In this document: positions 35,613 to 48,300 of the stretch, in pieces
Layout of the letters: the number at the start of each line of letters is the position of its first letter
Numbering within the stretch: position 1 is the first letter of the stretch
Assembly: GCF_964204865.1 (NCBI RefSeq)
Contig: NC_135262.1
Location: forward strand, 13,082,001 to 13,146,000
Length of the DNA: 64,000 nucleotides
Origin: Styela clava
Taxonomy: Eukaryota; Chordata; Ascidiacea; Stolidobranchia; Styelidae
Direction of reading: 5' to 3'
Program-made: the position numbers and the translations under genes
Notes under the pieces: generated by a model
The model's input: the letters and a program-made list of their open reading frames with translations, nothing else
What the model was told of the DNA's origin: nothing
The model's database searches: none

Positions 35613-35982
35613 TGGCGAATTCAATTGAATTCTGGTTATGTTTTGCTTGAGCACTGGCGTTAAACTTTAGTTATCTATTCAAATTTTCACACTTACTAAT
35701 ATATTACCTGCTAAGTAGGGTAACAATACCTTATGGCAATTGATGATTAATTCCCTACAGTCTGCAAGTAGACAAGCAAGAGGCCTACCAATAACAGTAC
35801 AGTAGTTTATCATCTGCTTTCCATTGAAATGAGAGAGCTTATGAATATTTAAAGAAATTGATAACGGCACATTATCATTCACCATCAACGAAGTGCTGTC
35901 CGCAAACAGTGAAACACAGGAGAGATGACTTCTGGACTTGACACCAAGCAGTCCTGCCAATGGATGATATCCACATTTCGCG

Positions 35983-36084
35983 ACGTTACGGATCTTTTGA
36001 AAACAGTGGAATATAACTGAAGATCCATTTTGTTGTCTATTCTACACGTACAGCCAACGGAACAATACGAAATAACCATTTTCA
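35983..36084 (-). pseudogene. THAP-type zinc-finger exon, right arm (inverted)
   Basis: This is the inverse counterpart of 33,343-33,539, about 35,885-36,084 in full. It has the same frame switch between the CSVGC half and the CGQHFVDG half, so the frameshift predates the duplication or is a feature of the real gene structure. The donor is GTGAATG rather than GTGAGTG. Confidence 0.5.
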
Positions 36085-36274
36085 ACAGCCAAACAAAACG
36101 GAAATGTATACTTCCGACTTGCAACTGACAGAAGCCAGCTGGACGTTTTTTTTTGTCGTCCAGTCCAGTAAACAAAGTCACGTGACCCGTGTAAATCCTC
36201 TATATCAGCATTACCGCTCGTCATGCACCAGCGAACGCATTTTTTTTTTCTGTGGTCAAGCAGTTTTGAAGCGC

Positions 36275-36305
36275 TATAAATACGGAGGAGTAACCCCTTA
36301 CGTCA
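36275..36305 (+). promoter_or_regulatory. Putative rhophilin core promoter: TATA-like and CRE-like motifs
   Basis: TATAAATA at 36,275-36,282 lies 66-73 bp before the rhophilin ATG, and TTACGTCA at 36,298-36,305 is a CRE-like octamer. The spacing would put the transcription start inside or just after the CRE-like site, with a 5' leader under about 50 nt. The motifs are seen; their function is inferred. Confidence 0.35.
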
Positions 36306-36347
36306 TTATTCCGTGTAATCGCTCTTTCGTCGGATATAAATTACAAG

Positions 36348-39300
36348 ATGGAAGTTATTGGCCGTTCGCCGTCCAGGGCTGGTGGCGTTCGAAAGGTAAA
36401 TACAATTTTTTGCACTTAGAACATTCATTAATGTAGGGGTAACGTTATATTTCAATTGTTATGATTTTGGTCAAAGAATTAGTCTATTTATAATAAACAC
36501 TTCTAGAAATCCAGCTTGTTGGAAAATCTCAGAATCTTTCAATCCTCATGATTACTTTTTTTTCATTGCTGTTCCGTTGACCAAAAGTGATAGCTTTCTG
36601 CGGCTTAAGCTACATTGGCCCGATTGAAAAAATGTTTCACTTCATCCCACGTAAAATTTTAGTGGCAGCATTAAAAAGTACCACATTTCTCATTAGACCA
36701 AGATGTTAAAATAAAGTAAAAGTATTTTGACAAAGAAATTGAAATGGATTTCAAACTCTTGACTTTCAAAACACCTTAACTCCTCAAACCTTGGATTACC
36801 ATATACGATTAGTTCATCAGTAACATATACAATTATGTATATATCCTGTTAAATTAAAATTTTATGTGCTAAAATTATTTTCAGGGTAGCAATCCCATGT
36901 TTGTAACAAAAAGAAGTAAAATTCAATCAGAAAGATCGTTACTTAATCAGCAACTTAATAAACAGATGAGATTGCGGGCAGGAGCAGAAAATTTATACAA
37001 GTATGGAATATTACAAACAATTACTGAATTATATTTACCTGTTTTAAATGACATTGAATGGTCATTTACTTATTGCCCATCTATTGGAAATAGGAGGCAA
37101 TTATGAGAGCGATCCATCATTAAAGGGATGATTTTTCATATAACGTATTTAGCCAACTTTCGCCCTGAACAAGACTCTGTGCATGCATCCACTGATATGT
37201 AATATTTTCAGTTCGTCATTGCCCACCCAATTCATTACACTCTAGATCTGAAATGGGCAAACTGAGGCCCACGGGCCATTGGGTAATTCAATCTGGCCCG
37301 CCTGGTTCTGTCACAACCAAACTAAAACCAAATTTTTATGTTTTAGCTAAAAAATAACTCAAGGAATATGTTGAGATTGCGATTAAATTTAGTTGGCATG
37401 AGGCTTATTGTTTTCCAGTTCTGCTTCTGTAGCACTGTAAATATTGTTCATAAAATGTTTTTGCGTCACACTTACATGGCCCGCCAGTCTAGGTGGGCAA
37501 AATGTTTGGCCCCTGGTTCAAAAACCCTGCCCACTCCTGCTCCAGATGAGGTCGTTGGTATGGAATTTGTACCTGAAATGCCATCATGGCTATAAAGTCT
37601 AGTACTGCTTTCACCTCTTAGTCACTGTGCCCTTATTTTGTTTTGATAAATATTCTTATTTGCTTAGTCATCTGCAGTTGAAATTCCGTTGGTATAAATT
37701 TTCTCATAACATTGTAAATTCCAAATTTTGTGTTTGCTTAACTTATGTTCACATTCTGATACAACATGTCCAATTGCTGCAAATGGGTATGTGATAGCTG
37801 CGTGATAAATGGTTTGAATATGATAAAAATCTAAATTTGTATTGTCAGAGTAGGATGCTTGTTATTATGTTGTTGAAATCAAATAAACTTAATGTGCTAA
37901 ATAATATATATCATTTCAGTGCAACATCAAATAATAAAGTGAAAGACACCGTCGCTTTGGAATTAAGTTTCTTCAATTCAAACTTACAATTGCTCAAGGA
38001 TGAACTAAGTTTGTTGAACAGCCATTTGACACCATATCAAAATGAAAGGTGAGAGCTGTTTGATTTATTTAAGAAACGTTCTCACACAGAAATATTGTAG
38101 TTTGGTCAAATCAACTTTTTTTTTTTTATATTTTGTTCACTTCGAACTAATTCCTGTACAAGCAGCCATTGTTATGTAACAATGCATATATAACTACTAT
38201 TTTATGAAAGATCGGAATATTTTTTGTTTGACATTGCCTGTCCAATATATTAGTCTCCCGGTAATGTGGTAGGGTAGGCATGGAATTTAAACCCGAGATG
38301 TCACCCCAGTTACATCGAACCCTCTATCCGTCATGCCACCACACACACCCATGTTCGATAACATTTTTGATAAACAATTTTTTCCGCAAAATATTCAGCA
38401 CTAGAATATAAAAAATTCCTATTTGTATGACCAAGCAATATTCTCCCTTCTTTAGACTAATTGGATAAACTTTTTGCAAACAGCGATTATATTTTAATCC
38501 TCTTCTGATCATGACTTACATGGTTATACTTATGTCATTCAAATCCGCTGCCCGAATCATTATTTGGTTTGTAATAAGATTATCATCATCCTACAAACCA
38601 TAAATCTAATCTCATGTTAAAGCTAGCTTAAAGCCATTCATGCAAATATTTGAAATTCTGTACCATGTCATTATAGCCAGTTTTATTATGGAGAAGTATT
38701 GTGTAATTATGTAGGTAACTAATTTTGTTCGGCCACTTTACATCAAGTTGTGTAAAGGGACTGAAGCCTATGGGCCGGGGGGATGTTCACTTGGCAAACA
38801 CAGACAGTCCCCGAATTCCTAATAAAACTAAAATAAGGAAAATCGGAATAAAATTATGGCCTAACCCTAACCTGGTACATATACTATGGGAGTACCTTAT
38901 TATGAGTCTAAAATACATCATGATTGAAGTAGTGTAGATGCCTTGCCCAATTGTATTTTTTCTTGGATAGGGAGGTAAATATTACAGCCTATATTTATTC
39001 AAATAAGACTTATTCCTATCTAAAAGCGTATAAATATGTTGTATAAAAGATGAATATAAATATATTAAAAAATAATATCATGAATCCAGTACTTGGGTTA
39101 TCCTATCCTCTTATTTTGCAAAACATTCTTTTTTATTTTATTATTAGGGTAGTAAACATTATTTAATTTTATCGGGACAATATAACATGACCTCTCCATT
39201 ATTGCATAATAAAATATTCTGCTAAATACTGTAAGTGAAATATGCAATGCTGGATGGCATTCCGAATTTTATGCTCAAATACTTGAATATAGTTCGCATC

Positions 39301-42300
39301 AGTGGTTTATTGTTTATTTATATGGTTTTATACCCAGCCTGTCAATATACCTAATTGACTCAACTCTTAGATATGTTTCACATTGAAACTTGAAAAGAAA
39401 TTCACCACATATTTTAGTTATTAAATCATTTGTGACCTTAAATTGCTGATAGTGTCATTTTTTACTACCGCTCAAATATAATATAATCACTTATTATTCA
39501 AGCTTACCATAAGGCTGTCGCTGTCGTAGTATATAAATATTTAGATAATTCAGTGCTTTCGTTAGTCCATATTTCAAACAATTAACACGTTGTTGTCAAC
39601 GTTATATATCATGTACTATTGGACATGATCTGTGAATATTATGTTAGATACTGAATATGATCAGGCTTGGACAGACATGTTTATTCTTATCAAATTTGTT
39701 AGAAGATGGCGTTTGTAGTTAGCCTCGAGGATGTCTCTTTTTATCTCTATTTTAATATTTCCCTATAAATATTTTCTCCATAGAATTTTTATTCAAAATT
39801 GAAAACTTCTATAAAGACTTTATTCTATAATGCTTGTGTTCATGGTTAAATCACTGTCCAGATGCCAATGCCCCATGCTTGGCCGATTGAAAACTTTACG
39901 AAATTATAATAATCATTATTTTGAGTTAATGCTGTCTGGCGAATTGTTATCAAGTTTCGAATCACAAAATTAGATTCTCCACCTCATTTAATGGAGTTTT
40001 TTCATCACCTGCGTCAGCAATAATTTGCTTCGATAATTAGAAGTGTTTAAACTTAAAGTAAATGCTTATTGAATTAATTAAGTAATTTAAATTATTATCA
40101 GAACTATGCCAAGCAAAAGTACAATTTTTTGTCTTTGTAAGATTTTGCTTCGTGACTCTTTCATTCAATCTCCATTTAACACTGATACTAATGGAGAAAA
40201 TTTCGCCCAACTAAATTTAATTGGACTTTGTTCATGACCATACCTTTTTTCCTGATATACTATTCATTGTTTTAGGAATATTTATTCCATTTTTTGTATT
40301 ATTAGCATATCACATTGATATGGATTTTATGGCTATTTTGGTGCAATATTGTTCCTACAAATATATACTGGTAGTTTATTAAAATGCATTTGATCATCTT
40401 GATGTACGGTGAACAGCGTTCTGTATGAAAATGAACTCAGTTAATTTTGTTGTGAACCTTTTTTTCACTATATTGTCTACTAAAATAAAATGTGACTAAA
40501 CTATCTCAAGTAGGATTAGGCTAATTTCTGTTATTGTGTGCAAATTAGTTTCTTTGTAAACTATAATTACTGTCTCATTGATTTCGTATGTCTGCTGTTG
40601 TATAGACACATTGACTACATTAATTTTAGTTCACTGTACTGGTTTGAACTTGAAGTATTATTGTAACAGAAAAATAAACTAAAAGATTGGTTGAAATACC
40701 TGTCTAAAATATACTAAATGTATATGGTTATCCGAAAACATTTTACAATAATTTTAAAATTATTTAACGGTAACACTTGTTTGTACCCAAAATTTCAGTA
40801 GCCTCATGACACTCTGCACAAAAATTATGTTCTCTCTGGAATATGTTTCAAATCACTTGGGTTCTTGTTTTTGGAGTGGCACTGTATTATTATGAGCTTG
40901 AGCCTTGAGTGTTATTATTTATTGTTTAAATCATTTTGCAGCGCGAAGACTCAAAGCATGGCGATGATTTCGCTTGGGTTGAAGGAAACAAAAGAACTTG
41001 ATTTTACACAACCTTTGAAGGTAGGATGGTTGATTTTCTAAACAATGTAAAAAGTACATAAATAGTACTTTAATCATTCTTTTACACATAAATCATGCTT
41101 AAACCCTCGATATAAAATCATGGGGTATTAATAACTACACAGGGGGTATAACTGTAATTATAATGACTAATTGAATTACGTTCAACGCTTAGTGATAATC
41201 TGTTCAATTAAAATTGTAGTTCAGAGGACCTAGTACATTATAGCTATAATTATTTCCACATGATGTAACCAATTTTTTTATAATTATATCATTGGTAATA
41301 GTATTATTTTAGTTTTACTATGTTGTAATGTCATAAGGCATTACTACGATCCTATTACCTGTTGTAGTGTATCATGTCTGTATATTCTATATTCTTCTTA
41401 TACACTTTTATACTTTTTTAATTGGAGTTGTGCCAGACAATAAAACTTTTAAACATCCTAACAATAGTTTATATAAATTTCACTTTTTATTGATTTTTTG
41501 ATGATATTTAAAACAATTGTTTTTATTCAGTAAATTGATGATCAACATTGCTTTCATTATCAATGAATTAGTAATATTTTTTTGCTTATTTCACTTCATT
41601 ATTACAACTGTAAAGTATTAAATTTTCAAAACAAAGAGTCTCTTAGTTTTATCTTTTATGATTTCACTTTTTAGTTTGTTAGTCTTCTTTTACATTAATA
41701 AGCGATCTCTATACCAAGTTTTTGCAGTTCCTTGCTTCCTTTCATAGGAAATAATAATTTAATGCATCTGCTGGGCAAAATTGGCTTTGCTAACCATATT
41801 GCATACTATTATTACATTGTTAAAATTATTATTGGGTTCATAATGTGCATTGTGCAAGGTTTTTTGCAAATTCAATGTTCTCTGTCACTCTTCTTTTTGG
41901 TATTGGATTGAGTTACACCTGTTTGAAATCTCTATTGGCATCATTAAATCTCCGTTTATTGCTTTTTATTTATAGGATTTTATCCTCGAGCATTACAGCG
42001 AAGACCCAGACAATTTTGACGACGAAATTGCCGATTTAATAGATTTACGAAACTCGATACGCACACCCGCGCGTTCCAATGATGGCGTTTCTCTTCTGTT
42101 GGAATATTTTAGTCAACTTTATTTCATCGACTACAGATTTTTCCCACCTAATCTTCAACTCAGAATACATTTCCATTGGTATGTCGTAAAATATTAGTTA
42201 GTTAATTAATTTATAATTATTTCTTATATATCGTATTCATAACTTTGGTTAAATGAGTAATTCTAAATTGACCCTCTATTTTTACTACATTATCATATTT

Positions 42301-45300
42301 GCTGTCCAATAGCCATTCATACTCAAGAACACTTGACTTACGGCCTCGCCGCATTCCATAAATTTTTGATATTTTTTATTCATGTTATATGACATTGTAT
42401 ACAGCAATAACAGTAACCAAAGCAATGTCAAAACATCAGCGTTACTGCATATATAGCGGATATCGAATATGTTTGCAAGTTTTTTATAATATTGGGCCAT
42501 GCTTGGCCAGGTATAGGGTCCCTAAGTATGGGAGCGTTTTAGAATTTTTTTCTGATATGATTCGATATTTTTTGCGTCACGATAGAAATATGTAGTTGTA
42601 ATTGGTTGAGGCAATGCTAAAGAATTTATGGCATCGTTAAGTTGTGACAAAGGATTAAGTCTGTCAATGGTTTAGGAAGTTTGGAAATGGCAATTAAATT
42701 TTATGGTCGAGCATTCTTGAATGTCCATTCAAGCGTGAAATTACTAAATTCCATGAATGATAATAAAAGTCTTTAAATAAATCTATCTTGTTCTTTTCAG
42801 CTAATTTTTGTTCGATTACTTTATCTTCTATGCTAAGTACCTAGCACAATTCTAACTAAGTCTGTGCTGTTTCCGAAAAATCAATTGTGTAGAAAAATGA
42901 GTGTTTTCAAGTATGTTTCGAGTACCCTGCCTGCTTTAAAGAGCCTTTAGCCTGTTACAACTTTAGCATGTGTATAGATATGTAATAAACATTATTAATG
43001 TTAATTGTTATAATATGGTTTTCACACACATGTAAAAAAGATAGATTCGCAATTTGAAAATGAAAAAAAAACGTAATGCGAAAAAAATAAAATCATAATG
43101 AAAAGTCATAAATTAGGTTTCTATTTTGTAGATTATCTAATAAAGCAATAATATCATTTTTTAATAAAGATACAACTTTCAGCCTTTATTCTAAAATGTG
43201 GCTAATTTTCATTTTTATGTTTTGGAAAAATTTGCGCAAAACTAGGTCATGCGCACTTAATCAGAAGCAAAGGAGACTTTCGAAAAACAAAAACTAATTT
43301 TTGAAAAAATTTGGAGTTATCACTGAAGTTTTAAAATATAATCCAGCTTTCCTATTATGTTCTTACTTCATTAGATAATCATTATCTTTTCTCATATTTT
43401 TTTCGTTTAAGGTATGACTCCATTACTGGAATACCATCCACCCAAAAATCCATGTCGCTTGAGAAAGCCAGCATATTATTCAATGTTGCGGCATTATACA
43501 CTCAGATTGGAACCAGAGCAGAAAGATGCAAACGTGCCGGAATAGATGAAGCAATAAAGGCATATGAACATGCTGCAGGTATGTGACTGATGTTATATAA
43601 ACAGATTAGTGTTTTTGAATTCTGTCTAAATATGAACCTCCTTGGTGGAGCCCTTGTCTTAGATAAAAAAATATCATTTGATTAATGAAATAAATTTGAA
43701 GTACTCATGTTGAGATTTTTTAAAATAAAAATAAAAACCGGGAAAAATTGTCCTTTGAATATATTCAAACAATATACATATAAACAACAATATAAACTCT
43801 TTGATTGATTGTAAACTTGTGAAACCCCTGGACTGTTGCTAGTGGTGCCACGGAACCCTGGTTGAAAGCCACCGCTCTATACACTAAAATAGATGATCAT
43901 TTTTGCCAAATTTAATCTTGTTATTTTCAACTAAGATTTCAATTATTTTCTCACGCTATATAAATTAATCATTTGCTAGCAGTATTTGTTTAGCAACTAG
44001 AGCTCTTTCACTTTTCACCACTGAGATAAGATAAGAATATTTTTAGAAAATAATTCATAATTTCAACAATTACTGCCATTTTTATATTGCTGAATATTTT
44101 CACTATATTATATTATGTTCTATAATTTTTCTCATGAAAGCGACCAATAGACAACCAATATAGATTTGAAGAAGATTTCGAAGAATATAATCAGAAAATT
44201 TTTTGATTTCACTGTGACACTCTAATACTAAATTGGTATCTAACCAGATATATGTTATCATCACAAAAATCAGTTAAAGCTAAAAAGACTCAGAATAGTC
44301 TTTGGGCACAATAAACTTCTTAAATTTAAATATTTCCTGCAGCGCCTAACGGTTAATAAAGCATTATTAGACTGAATTGTGTATTGTTAATTAGCTTCAC
44401 GCCCCCTCGAAAATTCTCTATGCCCCATTTGTGGGCAATGGGTATGCCCCACCATTTCAGAACCACTGGTTTAGAGAGAAGGGCATAAATAAGCATTGTA
44501 AGAAAATGAAAATACGATTTTTGAAAATAAGCAAAACGGAGTGACGAACAATTCATGACGCCAATATATTTTTGAAGCTTCTTTGTCTCAGAGATAGTTT
44601 ACATTTAAATCACAATTCTATTGTTATTTGAATTGTAACATTATCCTAATGCTTGAATCAAATTGTTATCAAATGAATTGTGATTGTTATTTTTTTGTCA
44701 TTGTATTCCATACAGCTTTTTAAATTATGGTTGTATTGCTGATTTGTTAACATTGAAATGAATTAGTAACAATACTGTCACCTCTTTATTGTACTGTTTT
44801 TTCTATGTCAAAGGAACCCTTTTTTATTTACATTCAAAATTTATTAATAGTTCTCTATTTGTTTATTATGTGTACTTTTTCGTGTTTTTACCAATTTAGG
44901 TAAGTTTTAGATTCAGAACATTCAAAATTTGGCAAAGATTTTTTATCAATTACATATTTATTGAATATTATTATTACAGATCTCACAAATTTTAATCATT
45001 CAACAAAATATTTCAGGAGCATTCAATTATGTTCGACTCAACTTCAGCCACGCCCCTTGTACTGATCTCAGCCACGCCTTCTTGGCTGTCATGACAAAAC
45101 TTATGCTTGCACAAGCTCAAGAATGCGTTTTTGAAAGAACTCTTCTAGGTGGATTTGAAATTGAACTCGGGAAATGTATTTCCCTGGCACAACAGGCTGC
45201 AATGGTAGGTCATGTAAAATATTTTAAATTTTGTACTGTTAATCATAACTAGTATAACAACCTAGTAATTGAATTATTTTGATTTATTTTCCTATTTTAT

Positions 45301-48300
45301 TAGCATGTCACTATCATGTATGGATCTGAAATTTTTAATCGCCATGTTACACCGAACAGCTAAGCTATGTAAAATTGCTTTGTAAGATACAGAAAAATGT
45401 TTTTTTTACACTTCTGACCCACAAAACCCCCCTTGGGTATGTCCCTCGCTCCGAACAAAGATCCTGGCTACTATTTTTGGGAGGACCCCTATCTTTCTGG
45501 TTCAACATTGCCTACCCAATTTATCACACCCTCGGTGAGGTGGTGAGTGCGAGATTAGAACCCCAGTATTAACATTTGATACCAACACAGTTTAAGTCTA
45601 ACGCTTCAACCGGCCATTGCTTGTTCCCACATGTGTATGATTGGCACTTTTACAGGGTGCCTAACTCTCTAAAATAGATTCCAGTTTCACTATAATGTAT
45701 CAATCAACATGATGCTCTTTGTATTCTATTACATAAATACCAGTCTTCAATTCTTGTACAACATATAGGCATATACACTTTGATATATGATGATTAGATT
45801 AGTATCGTTTTTAAAATTGGAATTACATAACACCTAATTGTATTAATATCTAATGTCAGTCTTTTGTTTAAAAAATTCTAGTGAATATTACTGAATTTGC
45901 TAATCTAAAGGTTATTGAGGTCAACAAATTAGTATTTCAAACATTGGTGTGGGTATATCATGTTTCTTTTGTTAAAAGTCTTTGTAACGATTTGTTCGAG
46001 GATTATAGTGTTTTATCTATTTCAGTACTATACATGATTGCTAGTCAGATCAGTTTTTATTATTGTATTTTCAAAATGCTTAAACTGAAAATTATACCCT
46101 TAGTAGGATTCATGGGATTAATGTAGGATTTGCTAGACTTCTTTATCTCATCATTATATGTTATCATACTAATCCATTCCCTTTTATTGACATGATCGGT
46201 TGTTTTATTTTGATATTCAATCGTTTTTATACTAGTAATTCTCGATATATGATTGTTGTATATAGTGTATGAAATAGTTGATCCAATGAAATTTTTTTAC
46301 GCTGACCCCAAAAAATCATATTATAGTGTAATTGTCTTCATATTAGTTAACCGATCTCGCTTAGGTCTGAATTTACTCGGCTTATTTAGTTTTTGCCTAA
46401 TTTTAATGGTAATTCATCTATTAATGAAAGCCTTTTTCAATGTATTTTTATACGAAGCTTAGTGACGCATTTCAAAGTTTTAAAAAAATGCATATATTTA
46501 TCGTTGATGAGTGATGGATAAGTTGTTCATTTTCGAAAATGAAAAACAAGGTTTTGTTTGTTTTGTAGAGTGAACACTGACAACAAGTTGATTTAAGTCA
46601 GCTCTCAATGACCCTCATTGATAATTGATTTTGAAATCAAGAAGGAATCGCTTTTATTGAAACCTCTTACGTAAATTAGGATATGACCATTTACTTTGAT
46701 GTTCAAGAAATCTGTTCGTTGTGATTGTGATATATTTTTCGTAAAATCAACAGCAAAAATGAAAAAATATGAACCGTTTTTCTGGAATAACATTAAAGTC
46801 GATATATTTTCCTCTATGAAGGTTGCAGAAAAATACACTCTCGTTCACACGGCTATGACTGTTCCTCCAGTCAGTGAAACAATTCCTAATTCTTGGATAA
46901 ACATGGTCGATGTCAAATCTCAACATTATAAGGCATTAGCTCATTATTACACTTCTGTTGGATTGTTGGACCAAGTCGGTAAGAGTTTAACTCAAAATTG
47001 TCTTTTTTATGTTATCTTGTAACAGTACTTTTTTAACCCTACTGATTCTATAGGCCTAGTCTTCGTTTCTGTGAAAACTTGAACTTGCGGTTTACGGGAT
47101 GAAATCATATCCTTCGTAATTTTTCGCATGATTTAATTACATTTACCCTTTGCTTTCTGTGCTTTCCAAATCTCTCTATTTTTCATGATACATACAAGCA
47201 TGGTTATAGTATGAATCATTACTAAACAATGCTCATCAGATGAATATTTAAAAATAAATTATCTGTAGACAAATATTTTAAGATAATTGCAACATTGGTG
47301 TATTGTATTAGTCATATTTGTCTTGTGCGTATACCAACCACCATTGTGATGAAATTCTCCTATCCTACACCATTATTAAACAATTACTCATCATGGCTTT
47401 GTATTCGAACGCAATTCTTACGTTTGTTTCTCTTTATTACGTCATTGGCTGTAACTCGATTGCCTGTATACTGAAAATACGCTATACTTTGTTTTATTTT
47501 TGTCAATATCTTAATTCCTATGTTGACACAAATTTGAGTTTTTTTCACCTTTTTTTCTAAATTATTCCATTATATGTTCATGTAATATAACCCTTTTCTA
47601 TTTACACACAAACAAAAATAGTTAACAGCGCATAATGATGGCATAATTGAAATAGAGCAGAACTAAATAATGGGCGCTCCAGAAGTGTGTGTACCAATAT
47701 GGATGTAACTAATTTTGTTCGCCTACTTTACATCAAGTTGTATAAAGTGACTGAAACCTATGGGCAGGGGATATATTCACTTGGCTAACAAAGACAGTTC
47801 CCAAACTCGTAATAGAACTGAAATAAGGAAAATTGGAAAAAAATTATGGCCTATCACTAACCTGGTACATATACTACGGGAGTACAGATAAATTATCTGC
47901 AGACAACTATTTCAAGATAATTGCAACATTGGTTTATTTTTTATCGTATTAGTCATATTTGTCTTGTGCGTAGACCAGCCACCATTGTGATGAAATTCAT
48001 CTATCCTACACCAATATTAAACAATTACTCATCATGGCTTTGTATTCAGACGCAGTTCTTACGTTTTTTTCTCTGTATTACGTCATTGGCTGTAACTAGA
48101 TTCCACATATATACTGAAAATATGCTATTTTTAATTTTATTTTTGTCAATACATTTATTCCTATGTTGACGCAAATTTTAGTTTTTTTCATGTTTTCTAT
48201 CTAAATTATTTCATTAATATGTGAAATATAACCCATTTTATTTACACAACAACAAAAATAGTTAACAGCACATAATGAAGATTCAAATGAAATAGAGCAG

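Larger units (their letters stand above)
33222..36203. repeat. Large inverted repeat with THAP exons in its arms
   Basis: The left arm (33,222-33,776) and right arm (35,651-36,203) are diverged inverse copies of one another, from ATAGAGGA.TT.CACGGGTCACGTGAC at the outer edge to ..TTTAACGCCAGTG at the inner edge. The inner 1.9 kb holds two plus-strand SINE copies and a YqaJ-like fragment. The arrangement would fit a composite or rearranged transposon; inversion duplication is the alternative. Confidence 0.8.

Noticed and set aside
43800-44480. Two hAT-like right ends (..AACCCTGGTTGAAAGCCACCGC and ..ATTTCAGAACCACTG) in rhophilin intron 6
   Set aside because: No matching left ends or target duplications were found, so they are probably truncated relics and I did not call elements.
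47318-48169. Two related 80-codon frames in rhophilin intron 8
   Set aside because: They lie in the duplicated intronic blocks. The frames diverge between the copies and start and stop at different places.
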